Notes: a model not told the origin generated them from the letters alone. A DNA stretch of 64,000 bases from Siphonodentalium dalli (GCA_032622095.1 CP136066.1:196466816-196530815), one strand, 5' to 3'. Shown: positions 1 through 13,005, numbered from the stretch's first letter. A program made the numbers and translations.

Positions 1-440
1 GCGCAGGTTCCCATGCTGGTTGACATCTGTGCCAAGTTTTTGAAAATATTCACCGCAAAAAGACGGAATACAGACTCGGACAAAAGATGCGTCCCGGGAT
101 GTACGATTCTACATGTTTGTCGAAAAAGGGAAATAACTCCGACTGAACTCAAAATCGCAGGTTGATATATGTGCCAGGTTTAAAAAACATTGACCAGAAA
201 ATGACAGACTACAGGGTCGGACAAAGTTCCGGACGGTATGACACACACGCGGACGGACGGATGAGTGCCATTACTATATATATTCCTCCGACGGAATGTC
301 GGGGGACAATAAACCTCAGCGGAAGCCACGTTTGTCGGGGATACTCGGTACACTTGTTTGGCTGGAAATACTGGTTATCTGTACGTCCTATACCGGAGAT
401 CTCAGCAGAAGAAAACAAGCGTCACTTGCAGCATTAAAGT
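1..440. repeat. Dispersed repeat with two degenerate ~154-bp units
   Basis: Two related units are visible. Both begin CGCAGGTT (near 2 and 156) and continue through a segment like GTGCCA(A/G)GTTT and then CGGACAAA. The second unit ends in a GGACGGACGG run followed by a purine-rich stretch near 290-310. Open frames here of up to 91 codons have no recognisable domain and overlap on opposite strands, so I do not call them genes. A similar degenerate arrangement occurs near 33840-34290. The left edge is cut by the window. Confidence 0.45.
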
Positions 441-443
441 GAT

Positions 444-870
444 GTCAAACACTCCGGTAAGGTGATCAAATAGAAATGGAGAATAGTCTTGTTCAAAGTA
501 GTTGTTTTACAATTATTATAGGTAAATTGACAACACACACCGTCATTCTTATATATTAATTAAAAGCAGTGACTGTCAATAGCGAAATCGTCTTCGTTGG
601 TATATCACCCATAGATGCGTCCCGAATAGAGTAGTAAATATTTACAATTTTAGGATAGTTCAGACGATGTTTTCTATGGAGTGGTATACGGTCGACTTGC
701 TTGAGATTTTCGGCGATGTTAGTAGAATGATACATTCACTAAGAGCTTTCCGATGAATGGCAACAAGCCATATTTTCGACTAAATCCTGAAAAGTTCCTC
801 CAGTTGGCATAGCACCTGGATACTACCTTATCAGTTTCACGCACCCGAACAAGTACATACTATGTATTTA
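444..870. repeat. Dispersed repeat R1, copy 1, interrupted by a palindromic-element fragment
   Basis: This stretch matches 41411-41772 over most of its length, sharing TAGATGCGTCCCGAAT, GATTTTCGGCGATGTTAGTA and AGTTGGCATAGC. The copy at 41411 is continuous where this one carries about 54 extra bases (742-795) belonging to the CAGTAATGC palindrome family. No coding capacity is evident. The identity of R1 is unknown. Confidence 0.6.
742..795. mobile_element. Fragment of CAGTAATGC-family palindromic MITE
   Basis: The fragment starts at the apex of the family palindrome (AGAGCTTTCCGATGAATGG) and ends inside one arm (CTGAAAAGTT). Both termini and the TA flank are missing. The uninterrupted R1 copy at 41411-41772 shows that this sequence is inserted. 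Confidence 0.7.
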
Positions 871-1541
871 AAGAGCGTTCTATATTAGACCCCCCATCCT
901 AATATGGTAAACAAAGAGCGTCTGAATCACTTTTGTGGGGAAAGTTGAAAATGGATGGCTGGTATCAATTTCTGGTTACACTGGTGTAAATAGGGTTCGG
1001 AGTGACATCTAGCGGATGATATATAGGAGATAATAAAATAGACACTGGGCCCTGATTGGTCAATAGCCTTGTGTGCTTTTTGCATAAAAAAAACATCACA
1101 CCTCTTCCCTATGATTTCCCATAGGTAAAATAGCCATTGGCACAGGAATTAACCCTTTCTAGTGAAGTTTGAATTTTTGTGTGTGGTCTAAAATATGACA
1201 GTATTTTTTTATGCGGTTCTGACACTATATATAGTTACGAAAACACAATATTTAAAGGCGAATTCCCTGCTAGACAGCCATGATTGTTTTGCGTAAAAAT
1301 CTTTCTCCAAATGTCAATTTTTCAGATTTAAAGAAAATTTTGTACATACAACAGTGAAACAAGCAACATATATATGTATATACACTAGGTAAAAAAATCC
1401 GCATATCACGTTCATAATTGTTCATACCATATACGTACACATGTACATGAATATATACAAATCAGTAATTAAATTATATCACACAATAATAGTTAATCAA
1501 TATAAATTTCTGATTCTGCTCACATGGAATAAGACACCTTC
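871..1541. other. AT-rich non-coding stretch
   Basis: No gene, exon or structured repeat was found. A sequence like the CCCTTTC-type transposon end follows a TTAA near 1149-1160, but no partner end was seen. Confidence 0.4.
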
Positions 1542-1545
1542 TTAA

Positions 1546-3194
1546 AGGTACTCAATCCGATTCGATGGTCCCCATACCATCAAATTCCAACATGCCGCTT
1601 CAGTTATTAGAATCGATTAATTGCCCAAAAATAATGCTAACCACAGTCCACTGGAGTCAGACCGGTTTTCCGAAGACCTATTACTACGAAGGCCCACAAC
1701 TCCGAAGACCCGATTCTCCGACGGCCCACAACTCCGAAGACCCGATTCTCCGACGGCCCATAACTCCGAAGACCCGATTCTCCGACGGCCCATAACACCG
1801 AAGATCCGATTGTCCGAAAGCCCATAACTCCGAAGGGCCGATTCTCCGAAGACCTATAACTCCGAAGACCTATAACTCCGAAGGGCCGATTCTCCGAAGA
1901 CCTATAACTCCGAAGGCCCGATTCTCCGACGGCCCATAACTCCGAAGGTCCGATTCTCCGAAGGTCCGATTCTCCGAAGATTTTGTTTTATCGGGGTATT
2001 ATCGTTTACTAAATAGTGTACAGTCCAGTGGCGAAGCCAATGGGTCCCAAAATTCCCACTGCCCCCATTAAACCTCTACTTGCTATTTCAGACAATATGG
2101 GCCCCTACCAAAACATGTCCAATGTCATGTAAACGCCCGGAAATCGTTCATGGGGCATCAAAATATTCAAACTTTTCCTACTGCCCCCACCTAAATGGGA
2201 ATCCTGGCCCGCCACTGACTATACACCAGATACTATAACGTTACGTTGGCCCATGAAATGCCAGAGTAAAAAGTACAGGGGTGAACGGGGAAGAACTTGT
2301 CGCCCCTGTGCATCTTAGGCTACTCTGACATTCTTGCAGCGTTTCGTTATAATATACCCGGTGCACACCAGTGGCGGAGCCAGGGTTTTCCCATTTAGGG
2401 GTGCACATTAATTAGCATATGTGGGGGATATATCATGCATATGATATGCCGAAAGCATATCACGAAGGCCTGATTTGGGGAGCGCATACATGGGAGGGGT
2501 CGCCCCCAATCGTTGGTCCGGGGGCTCCCCTGGGCAGGAACACTGTGAATATTTGAATGCCTAGGAGGGATTTCCTGACGTTTACATGACATTTGACAAG
2601 TTTTTTGGGGCCGGTCTTCCCTAGGGCCCCATTGACCCCGCCACTGGACTGTACACTATTTAATAAGCGATAAAACATGATCTTCGGAGAATCGGATCTT
2701 CGGAGAATCGGACCTTCGGAGAATCGGCCCTTCGGAGTTATAGACCTTCGGAGTTATGGGCGTTCGGAGTTATAGGCCTTCGGAGTTATGGGCTTTCGGA
2801 GTTATGGGTCTTCGGAGTTATGGGATTTCGGAGAATCGGGACTTCGGAGTTATGGGCTTTCGGAGAATCGGGGCGTCGGAGAATCTGACCTTCGGAGAAT
2901 CGGACCTTCGGAGTTATGGGTATTTTGCACACTGAAATTTTGCCGGTTTGTCAAATATCTGACACAAAAATGCCACTTGATTTAGAGTTATCCATCTTCA
3001 TCCGCTATTTGATCGTATCATCGACTTTTACTGGGCCACTAAATATTCCAGGTGGTGAAAAATAATAGATTTAAAAAATCGATATCTGATCTCTCTGAGC
3101 TTTGATGGGTGGGTTCCTCGACTCGAGTTAATTTATTTTACCCCCGAAGCCAAATAAATAGAAATTGATGGGTGCTTAATCGGATTGAGTGCCA
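1546..3194. mobile_element. TTAA-flanked element, AGGTACTCAATCCGAT family, copy 1
   Basis: The left end reads AGGTACTCAATCCGAT after TTAA (1542-1545). The right end is its diverged reverse complement (ATCGGATTGAGTGCC, then A) before TTAA (3195-3198). The outer parts match copies at 36323-36787 and 52032-52478, for example the ATCGATATCTGATC and CCCCCGAAGCCAAA segments. TTAA target duplication is typical of the piggyBac group; membership is inferred from the target site and ends only, since no transposase is present. The element is enlarged by an inverted minisatellite block at 1680-2930. Confidence 0.72.
1680..2930. repeat. Foldback block: inverted minisatellite arms around a diverged inverted repeat
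   Basis: The left arm (about 1680-1980) is a minisatellite of 15-16-bp half-units, such as CCGATTCTCCGAAGG and CATAACTCCGAAGAC, combining to about 32 bp. The right arm (about 2680-2930) is the same array in reverse complement (CTTCGGAGAATCGG, CTTCGGAGTTATGG). Inside the arrays, 2012-2220 and 2365-2670 are also inverted relatives, sharing AATAGTGTACAGTCCAGTGG and AATGTCATGTAAACG on opposite strands. The whole block could fold into a long hairpin. Open frames across the arrays are repeat translations, not genes. Confidence 0.75.
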
Positions 3195-3198
3195 TTAA

Positions 3199-3626
3199 AT
3201 GAACACCTTAGGAATACACATAGCCTTTGTATTTAGCTTATATTTTGAAGAGATGGGAGACTATGGAATTTCTCTCTCGCATAGGGTTCTTTTCAAAAGT
3301 ATTCAGGGATATTGTTTTCTTATTTCATCCACATGACTGCAAATAATAACTAAATGGTATTCGTCTCCTAAATATTCTCCATATATGTAGCATAGATTTC
3401 TTCCATATTGCGGATTCTATATGTAGTCAGTTTATGATTTGCTGTCCTGAAATTCAGAAGGTATATCGATAGATTAGACGGCATATTCTTCAAATAATTG
3501 GATAACCGTAGTCAGTTTTAATAAAACTATAAATTTTTGCCCCCGAAGAGGACGATGTGTTTACGTCACGGAGTTGTACATACAACGCACGCCGGTATAA
3601 TATAGTTCTTAATTAATACCTTTTCC
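3199..3626. other. No gene seen
   Basis: AT-rich sequence between two transposon-derived elements. I see no exon-like frame, RNA gene or clear repeat. Confidence 0.4.
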
Positions 3627-3630
3627 TTAA

Positions 3631-3887
3631 CCCTTTCATGACTGGAGCTTCCTGAAATTTTGCAAAAATCCTGTACCAATGCATTCTCTTATATGTGCGA
3701 GTCTCACATAGGGAGCATCACATATATAAGAGAATACATTGGCCTATAACAAGATTTACCTTTACCTTGTAAGCCATAGCATTCTCTTATATATGTGAGG
3801 CTCCTTATGAGAGACTCGCATATAGAAGAGAATGCACTGGCACATTATCTCCAATGCTGCACCAGCGCAGCTCCCGCCGTGAAAGGG
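3631..3887. mobile_element. TTAA-flanked double-hairpin MITE, CCCTTTCATG family, copy 1
   Basis: The element is flanked by TTAA at 3627-3630 and 3888-3891 and has CCCTTTCATG at the left and its near complement CGTGAAAGGG at the right. It carries two hairpins (around 3680-3750 and 3778-3842) with the GCATTCTCTTATAT core. In this family the hairpin tips use a CTCCC/GGGAG type stem rather than CGACC/GGTCG. No coding capacity. Confidence 0.78.
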
Positions 3888-3891
3888 TTAA

Positions 3892-4943
3892 TAATGTATT
3901 CCACAATAAGTGAAGGTCACAGGTCGATATTGCATGATTAGACGATTCGGGACATGGGACATCGCATTCAGACTTTTGCGATCTGATTTTGCTTTGCTTA
4001 CAATTATGGAATCTTCCTCGGATAATCAATTCATTGTCTACTGCAAAAGCGGTTCACCAAAATTGCTTAAATCGTGCAATATCGAGCTAATGGTACCCCC
4101 TATATACATGTACTATGAAACAGACTTTTGATGAAATATATTGACAAAGAACTATATGTTCCCTGTGTTTTCTGTTCAAGGTTATAAACTTTTCAGTTGC
4201 CCGACATAACAGGTCAGTACATCAGAATGTAAATATCCAGGTTTTAAACTGGTGGAATGTGATCTCTACGGGCGTAGCCAGAGTACAGAATCATGGCATG
4301 ATCTAAGTCAGAATGAGATCGAACTCATGGCTTTCAAAAGAGCAATTTTACCAGGTTTTTATGTTCTGTTCGGCCGCCATAAGTCATAAGACCACCTCGA
4401 TTAGAGATCGTTTACACCATCCTTGCCCTTTTTGTAGCACTATTAAAACAAGATTTTACTTTTTTATAATCATCGCAATATTTAGGGTTTCCTTTTGGGA
4501 TTGCTTCGTGATGTTTTAATAAGCAATGCCAAGAATAATCAAATAAGCTTAGCTCAGTAAAATTCAATTATAATTAGCTAAGATGGTGCATCTTGTTGAA
4601 CCCTTTTTTTTACAAAATGGATTATCCCACCATTATAAATGTATACATTGGAATAGTCTATTGTTCATTTGGAGGGATGTTCAAAAAAAATGAGCAGACG
4701 ACAGACAGATGAAAAGTCAATTGGTTGGAAATGTCCAGAAGTATAATATTGGTCGTTTGTTGAACTTATTTGGCACCTTTCGCATAAAGAACTACAACAT
4801 ATAAGATCTTCGAAATTACGAACAGGCCAACAGGGTATCACGTCACTAGAATATGTGTTCTTTCTATTCGTGATCGTTTTTTTCATATCCGTATATAATT
4901 ACGATTACGCGCGGCTTCGAGCTTTGCGTGCTATCGTCGAGCC
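3892..4943. other. No gene seen
   Basis: Non-coding, AT-rich. Frames of up to 73 codons on both strands show no domain, no codon pattern and no splice context that I would trust. Confidence 0.4.
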
Positions 4944-4947
4944 TATA

Positions 4948-5410
4948 TGTGACCCGCCATATTAAATCCAGTCGTAAGTCGGGATTTTTGTTACCCTGTG
5001 CCAATGTATTCTCTTATATATGCGAGTCGACCATAGGTCGCCTCGCATATATAAGAGAATGCATTGGCCTAACAATTTTTTATATATTTTTTTAAATAAA
5101 TGTTTCTTAAAACATTTTAGGACATAAAATAAAAAAAAACATCCATTACCCTGCAGGGAGCCCCACACTATTATAGAAGCATATAGAAGAGTGTCGTCTG
5201 CTCATGTTTGGCTGGGGCTCTGTATGGGTGAAATTATTAAATTGTTAAAGAATACAAGAAAAAATTATTAAAATTGTAAAAAATTGTTAGGCCAATGCAT
5301 TCTCTTATATATGCGAGGCGACCTATGGTCGACTCGCATATATAAGAGAATGCATTGGCACAGGGTAAAAAAATCCCGACTTACGACTGGATTTGATATG
5401 GCGGGTCACA
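4948..5410. mobile_element. TATA-flanked double-hairpin MITE, TGTGACCCGCC family, copy 1
   Basis: The ends are TGTGACCCGCCATAT and its reverse complement, flanked by TATA (4944-4947 and 5411-5414). The inverted termini extend inward through AAATCCAGTCG and AGTCGGGATTTTT into two perfect hairpins, at 5000-5068 and 5291-5359. A central segment (about 5100-5230) contains CCCTGCAGGG and is the reverse complement of the centre of the copy at 9317-9780, so the two copies lie in opposite orientation. TATA-like duplication does not fit piggyBac; the superfamily is unknown. Confidence 0.8.
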
Positions 5411-5414
5411 TATA

Positions 5415-7321
5415 CGACTGACTGTGACATGATAAAAACGTAATTAAGTACAAAAAACATCACAGCAAACGTAATCATATCACCTTACTATGAGTGGCAA
5501 GAAGTTTGAGCAGCACGATTTTCTCACAAACGGACTCGTCGTCAATTCTGCGAAAAGGTTTTTCGACCGTCCGAAAAAATACGACAACAATTAGCTATTC
5601 GTTATTCGTATATATTCATTGTGCGAACGATGCCAATTATCTTTAACATTTCCTTATGGTGCGTTCATACTCTCGCAAATGTTCCAGGCATTATTTTGCA
5701 AGTATTTAGATATAGAAAGCTTTAAAAAAATGTGGCAGAAAACGAATTCAAAAATGCTTATAAAATGAAAACGTCCTCTAACTACGTGTACATGAGAAAT
5801 AAAAACTATGTATTTCCAATAGTAGCGATATGTGTGTAGCGATGCTATCGAATTTTTCCTGTAAATATCATACAATTATCTGTAATTATCTAATAAATAA
5901 TACAGGCATTTTAATGCAATGTGTTAGTAGCACCGTCACATGTTGAACTAACGAAATTTTACTTCCCATGTCCTTAGCCTTGGTAAATATGCATTTTACA
6001 TTCCGAAATTCTTGCAAAACATACCGTGCAAACTTGCCAGCGTATGAACGTGCTCTTATTCTGATATGTAGTTGTTCATTGTGTGAATGTGCCAATTATA
6101 TGAACATTTGCTTAGGGAACTACTCATCAGTGAGTAATTAGTAAGAAATGATGAACAATTCCTTAGGGAACTACTCGTCAATGAGTATTTAGTAAAGAAA
6201 GCATTATGTAAACGTTCAGAATCAGCATACCATCGGTACTTTAAAGAACCTATCCAATGCAGTCCGGCCTGAATCTGAAGTGTCACAATAGTCTGTTTTT
6301 TTGTTTTTTGTTTTGTTTTTTTTACGAAATTGAGCATTGCCTGTAAACATATATACGGGTTAAAGTGTGGCCACAACAAAGAAACGGCCACATAATGGAA
6401 TTGCGTCAACTGAGAATTGTCGAATGAACGACTGATAACGAATGACAAGTGAGATTGTTCAATACTTTGAAAACTCTTCACTGTAACAATCATCAGTGGA
6501 TATACTATAATGGATCATAATGCACAGGAATTTGAAACTAGAAGCTGAGTCAATGAGATATCATCGGACGACGCTTCGAGCTCTATAGTTATATATAACA
6601 GTTGCGAAAGCAATAAAATACCGTCTCAAACAACACAATAGAAATTTGTAAACTGTGTTACAATAAACAATTTATCACATACCCGTCTATAATTTATGAG
6701 TAAACTTTGCGCTACTGGCGCAATGAAAATTGAGAAAAAATGCAAAAATGGTATCGCTTTGTGCAAACAGATAAAAGCGACCACGAATTGAAATTAATTA
6801 AAAAACATTTAGCCACTCCTCCTAGAGTGTATCAAACGAGTGGGTATGCGCTGACAACACAGACCTCTTCAGATCTCAAAATAAATTCCCGCCCACATGG
6901 GTGGTACCAGGCTATTATTGACGTTCGAAGTAATGTGGTTTAGTTTTCGCTCCACTGCGCTGCCAAACGTTGATCTGATAATGAAAAAGAGTTATTATTT
7001 GCACACAACAGTGGGGACGGTTTGTCTAGCGAGCTCTTGAGTTATTCCATAGGTTCTGCTTCATATTTATCCGATCGACAGTACTTTATAGCCAATGCTA
7101 GCATCTAAAATTCATCATGCATCCACGATTTATGGCCGATGACAATCTGTGAATGGTCTGTATAGAGCAGGTTCACACAGACATTCACAGGCAACCGAAC
7201 TCTTCTTGTGTGTAAAGTGTTTCTTATCATTCCATGTTCAGTTCTTCTTGGATTTTAACGACGTGGTGACAGGATATTCTTGAAAAGGACTAATCTCTAT
7301 GTTTACACAGTAACTACGGAT
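5415..7321. other. Region upstream of the Ig-protein start codon; promoter not identified
   Basis: The transcription start and 5' UTR of the Ig gene should lie here, or further upstream if another leader exon exists. I see no convincing TATA box, initiator or CpG cluster. A short direct repeat sharing TTAGGGAACTACTC occurs at about 6110-6195. The 145-codon minus frame at 6056-6493 has no recognised domain and crosses a T-rich run, so I do not call it. Confidence 0.35.
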
Positions 7322-7361
7322 ATGTTACGACGCGTGACATTAACTGCAATTGCAGCTACAG
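7322..7361 (+). CDS. Ig-superfamily protein, exon 1 (signal peptide start)
   Basis: The ATG at 7322 opens MLRRVTLTAIAAT and the exon stops after one base of the next codon, at a strong GTAAGT donor (7362). Joined to the exon at 21422, the sequence continues V-I-A-I-C-S-A-Q-D. That gives a textbook signal peptide: two arginines, a hydrophobic core of about 13 residues and a small-residue C-S-A site, with predicted cleavage after residue 20. Seen directly: ATG, reading frame, donor and phase 1. Inferred: that this exon belongs to the gene 14 kb downstream. The match of phase and of the split signal peptide makes that likely. RNA evidence could still place an untranslated leader exon upstream. 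Confidence 0.78.
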
Positions 7362-9316
7362 GTAAGTAGAACTTTAATTGTTCCACGAGAACAAAACCAA
7401 ATGGGGGGGGGGGTAAACACACCAGAAATGTATTATCAGGGAAGGTTCTATGGTATTATTCCCAAACGGTTGAATTTTAAGCACGAAGGTACCAATATTT
7501 TGTTGGAATATTTATAATTTTGGTTGGAACTTGATTTAATGCAACTTTTGTGATATCCTGGCATATTAGAAGTCAAACGTTTGAACGGGTTCAGTCTGCA
7601 TAGATATTGACTCGAGAAACCAAAATATACATTTTTTTCTGACCAAAATCCCCAATTATAATTATATTTCCCATAAAGTTTAAAACGTAACGATATACAG
7701 TCTGGAAGTTGCAAGTCCAAGGTGGTAGTGAGCAACTGAACGTTACCAGAATTGGAATTTGTCAGCACAAAACTATAGCATTGAACGATTGATTATTCAA
7801 AAGCTTCACCACACCCAGGAAAGAGACGTTATACATTCGCATCGGATAATAAAGCAATTCTAGCGATATATCGACAATCGATTTGATAATATTTTAGTAT
7901 GCATTCATGCATAATTCTTATGCCCTATACCCAAAGCCTCGATACGAATGTATCGGTATCAGGTATCATTAATTTTACAACCGTTCGAAAATTTTGTTCC
8001 ATATGAATGACACTTTTTTGTAAGATGGATTCATAACATCCACATATATTGTGTTGGTTCAAAATTATCATTGATAAAACCGCCACAATTTACAAACGAG
8101 TCCGATCGCATTTTGGGCCAAAATTGTGAACAAATGGTTTTACAAAGATTCACTGTTTGCGTTAGACTGCATATTAGATATCATTGTGAGAAAGCATAGT
8201 CCAAAGACCCCAACACTATGGTATTCCAAATGATATGCAATCAATATGTGGCAAATCTGTTTTACTAGTACTTAAAGATATTAGATTGTCCTCATGGACT
8301 GATAGCCAAGGAAAGTACCAATTATGTCAACAGCGAGCAAAGATTGTTATCTGAAACTGCAACCTCATCAGGAATCGACATAAGCGATATTACGATATTA
8401 GCAGTCGTCGTGGTCAATAATACACGACCACGTTCAAAGCTTAGGTTATAAAGTTCAGGTTATGGATGCATTAATCGCAATGGTGTCATACTGGGTGGAA
8501 TAAAGTGCACATATCTGGCTTTATTAGTGTATTGGGGATGCATAGACCCGGGACGATTTGAAAGGGTCCTATAGGCCTTTTCATTCAACCCACTGTAGAA
8601 GTAGAAGTATTAGTAATGTCATCTGTAACATTTCACTGGTTGAGTGAAACGTCAATTCAATTTGGAAATTTTGGAACTCATTCTATCTAGGCATATTATT
8701 ATATGCAAAATGTAGCTTTTACCACCGAGTACTAAATCAATTTGGCACAAGCAAACATCCTCCTTTCATGGGCACCGGAGCATGGGCAAATGGGCCACCG
8801 GGGGCACATGCCCATGCCGCCCATGGGCCTCAACCCAAGGTGAGGGGCACAGGGGGCCACAATGTGTCAATTATACTGCATATAATGGCAAGAAATACAT
8901 TGTATATCAGCTAAACGGCATTGTTATATTGTCCTAAGAGACCTGGCAGCTTAGTATGAGCTTGGATCTATAGAAAGTGCTTTAAAATGGTGTATGTTTA
9001 CCAAAATGATGGCATTTATGCCAATACCTCTGACTGCAAAATTTCCCTTTTCTGGAAGGTGTGCACTCTTACCCGTAGTTTCTTCCGGCGCCCCTGCTTC
9101 TTATATTTATCAGAATGTATATGAGGCATTGTCTCATTGTATTCATTTTGTCGTGTATGCGTGAACATTCTTATCGAAATGGTAACGTTACGATCGGAAT
9201 GGTCGCTTGAGATATCCCTCAACTCAGACCAAGCTTGGCAATCTGTCCTGATTTCGCTCATATCGGAGTTAGAACCCACGACCTCATTGCGTAGCGCTAA
9301 CATCAGTTATGGTATA

Positions 9317-9780
9317 TGTGACCCGTCACCCGCCATATCAAATCCAGTCGGAAATCGGGAGTTTTTTTACCCTGTGCCAATGCATTCTCTTATATATGCG
9401 AGTCGACCATAGGTCGCCTCGCATATATAAGAGAATGCATTGGCCTAACAATTATTTACAATTTTAATAATTTTTTCTTGTATTCTTTAACAATTTTATA
9501 ATTTCACCCATACAGAGCCCCAGACAAACATGAGCAGACGACACTCTTCTATATACATTGTATGTGTGGGGTTCCCTGCAGGGTAATGGGTGTTTTTTAT
9601 TTTATGTCCTAAAAATTGTCAGAAACATTTATTTAAAACAAATGATACAAAATTGTTAGGCCAATGCATTCTCTTATATATGCGAGGCGACCTATGGTCG
9701 ACTCGCATATATAAGAGAATGCATTGGCACAGGGTAAAAAAAATCCCGACTTCCGACTGGATTTGATATGGCGGGTCACA
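9317..9780. mobile_element. TATA-flanked double-hairpin MITE, TGTGACCCGCC family, copy 2
   Basis: The ends begin TGTGACCC with flanking TATA at 9313-9316 and 9781-9784. The left end has a small internal duplication of the ACCCG(T)C motif that the right end lacks. Hairpins lie at 9376-9444 and 9660-9728. The centre (about 9515-9610) is the reverse complement of the centre of 4948-5410. Confidence 0.8.
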
Positions 9781-10952
9781 TATACGCCCGTATATAGCCT
9801 TGTCAATTTGACATCGCAATCCACGTTGTGAAAGGCTTTGACTTCCGTATTCTGGACCTACAGCATTGTCACCTGATATACACAGCGAGACTTTCTTCTC
9901 TTGTCATCTTATAATCGACGGGCGTCGGACGTCTGTTGACAATTTAACGACACCGGTGATCATTGATACATTATTCTCTTCCACATTTTATAACCGAAAA
10001 TTCGCGCTACAGCGGACTAGAACCTGAAATTATCGTAAAATTTATTCTCACACCTGCCTATGTTATTTGTTTGGTAATCCTTTTAAATTAAAAGATTAAA
10101 GTGCTCTTATTTTCTCTTCATACCTCTGACATATGCGTATCAGACACATCTCTAGCCTGACCCAGCTAGTCTTTCTTAACTTCTACTTCGTCTTTTCATT
10201 CAAGTTAACGATGCGTTCCGTCGTTAGTTCAAGCCCTAAAGCTTTTCCTCACTTTTCAATTAAATTCGATGTCGATTCCATTATTGGCGTATGTAATCAC
10301 GGTCATGTTGAACCGCTTTGACCATCTTATCTTAATCAGTTTCACAATCGCCTGCACAACATGACTTTATCTTTGATTTATTAACTCCGGAGCTGACTCA
10401 GTAAACCGATACCTTTGTTACCTCTAACCACTGTTGTGAAAGAGGCTAATGCCCCGATTGTCTCCTACTAAAAGCACGAGTCCTCCTATTGGAAATGGCG
10501 CTAAACAAAACAATGATTTGTTGGAGTCCCATTGAGTACCTCTTCACCTAGAGAAGATTCAATGGCCTTATTTGATCAATATCACTTTAGTTTGCGAGTG
10601 TTCCCGATGGCAGTTTACAGGCAATATCCAGGGGTTCATACTCGAACGATGACTTCCTTTTTTCACCAATCAATCAAAGTTGATTGTATCTTACACCAAT
10701 ACATAGTCAAATGTACCAAAAGAAGGAGAAACCGAAGTATAAAGTATAAACAGAGAATAAGCCATGGTGTGCATGAGCCGATGTCCGTCAAGCCAATGTC
10801 TGTAACAGCCGATGGTCCGTAGGAGCCACGTTCAGTATAAACCAGGGTCCTTATGGGGTCCGTATGAGACAGGGTCCGTATATGACGCATGCAGGGCCCG
10901 TATCAGCCGCATACTCAAAAAATAAGCAGTGAAGTAACAAGACAGCGTGTGT

Positions 10953-11282
10953 TCAATTTATATACTCAATCCGCATCAAACATGCATTGTTTCGTGTTAA
11001 AAGAACTTTATCTATTTCTTGTTTGATGAGATCGTCGCTTGGTTGGCTAACTCCCATCCTTTTTTCAATCCACAATGGCATTATTGGGCTATATAGAGCA
11101 CGTAAACTGTTCGGTTCTGTGCTTGCATTAGTTAAACTTTTGAATGGGTTGTATTTGAGAATGGTTTGAAGATTAGGTTGTATATAGTTTCTCACAAGCG
11201 AATGCTCTTCTGAAACAGACGATATACATGTACAGCGTCCACATTCGATTGAAACATTGGTTATCGATAACTTATCGGACAT
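10953..11282 (-). pseudogene. Possible retroelement coding relic, unassigned
   Basis: A 109-codon minus-strand frame contains MGVSQPSDDLIKQ near its C-terminal third. A minus-strand peptide at 21194-21337 contains KGVWQPSDELLNR in a similar setting, and that one lies just upstream of a LINE-like 3' tail. The shared motif suggests a common repeated source, perhaps the C-terminal end of a LINE open frame. I cannot name the family; it could be chance. Confidence 0.3.
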
Positions 11283-13005
11283 GAGACGGCTGTGGGTCTT
11301 GGTTATGATTAAATTTCAATTTCACGATTATTCCCTTTTTGTTGGCAATTAATGATAACGCAATTCATATCAAGTTTGGACAATCATAAACAGATCACAA
11401 ATTCGCGTTTAGTGGACTATCTAACTCAGGGCCGTCAATTCGGTTGGTGAAGAGGGGTGACACCCCTACCCAATACCTCATGTAGTGCTTCCGTTGGGCA
11501 GTTGTCGGGCAAATACATTGTAACTTTGGTCATATTAAGAGTTCGTTGCAATTAATGCCAAGGAATATTGCCCCACATATTTGTAAAATATTATGCTTGC
11601 ATGGTGTAAACGTAAACCAAACTGCCCAACAAAGTCATAGATAGTATACATGAAATTATAGCAGCCCATGAGATTGCAGTAAATTGACTCTACTTGTCTT
11701 GTCCAATTCTAAATTTTGTAATGGGAAGGCTTCTGAAATTGTTTTATGATATTCTTACAGCCTTATACAACACTGTATACAATTTATCATCAGATACTTT
11801 AGATTCGGTGTAAATTCCAAGGATGAACATTGTGAATTATTCGTCATATATGGTGAGTACACATTGTTTCACATCCTAAAAATGAGGTGGTCTTCGACAT
11901 TTTTCTTCGTGGGGAAGTTACAGACCTGATCGAACCATCGAAGTATTGATGGCCGGCTGGTGATGCCCTAATTCATTTGTAGTATACCGACGTCCAATAG
12001 GACGTTTTGTTGTGTCCTATATAAATGCATAGTTTATTAGCGGTCGATATATCACCTGCTCGAATATGTACTTCCGGCTAGACCAGGTGTACCCAACGAC
12101 ATCTTGAGAACTTCGCAAAACAACATTCACTGCCCATATATCATGTTCCGCTCTTGAGTACCACTCTGGTAGACACTAAAGTCTCCTCTATAAAGATCTA
12201 CGGGATGCGCTAGACGGGATGGTCACTCAATATATTCGATTAAAATAAGTAACGCACATAACACCTGAAGGGCCATCTTAAGCACTTCTTGGCATTTTAC
12301 CTGTTTGAAACTCATTAACGGAACCTAACGCATTTACATGTCCCTAACATTAAACGCTAAGCTTAATTCTGTTTTCCTAAATGTTTTTTCACAAAGTGGC
12401 TTCCAACAACACCAGCGGTTAAAACTGCTATTCAAAGGTAGCATTCTTTTGAGATAATTCAAGACTGACCCAGAAACGGCAATCTTGCAGTAGGTAATGA
12501 CTGTTTCCCAAACACAAACCAGCCCGGCTTCATTTAGTGCAATTAGCCAGCAAATCCGCCGTACATGTGTTTTAAACTTTCATCAGCCTTCAGCGGTAAT
12601 ATCAATCGACTATGTCACTCGTCGGCTAGCAGCGAGCTCACAGATACAGAAGTACCGCCACCATGCAACTCGCAGACTTCTGTGTTTTCGTTTCGTTTTG
12701 TTGTTCCTGATTCTGAGTTTAAAATAAGTATACGACTTGTTGACAAGCAACGGTTAGTCATTCATGGTCTGGTGTCGGGGCACGTAACAATTTCCTGGGT
12801 CTAAATGGTACGCCATTAACCTTCAGATGCCACAATCTGACAATCAGACCGTTCGCTTAAGACCTTGAACCCCATTGATATACTAAACCTGCGACCACAG
12901 TATTAAATGGTTTTGGTTTATTACGGATTTATCGTCGTCCCTATTTACTAGGCCATACATAAAACATTTCATTCTAATTCTAATAACATATATATAAGCA
13001 TTTAA

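Noticed and set aside
1565-2985. Several open frames of 62-76 codons over the CTCCGAAG arrays
   Set aside because: They are translations of a minisatellite that is open in several frames on both strands; there is no start context or domain.
5000-5068. Rho-independent terminator or microRNA precursor
   Set aside because: The hairpin is far too long and perfect for a terminator and recurs in transposons; a microRNA role cannot be claimed without small-RNA data.
6056-6493. 145-codon minus-strand frame
   Set aside because: No recognisable domain, low-complexity K/T and S/L runs, no supporting splice or promoter signal, and it covers a local direct repeat.
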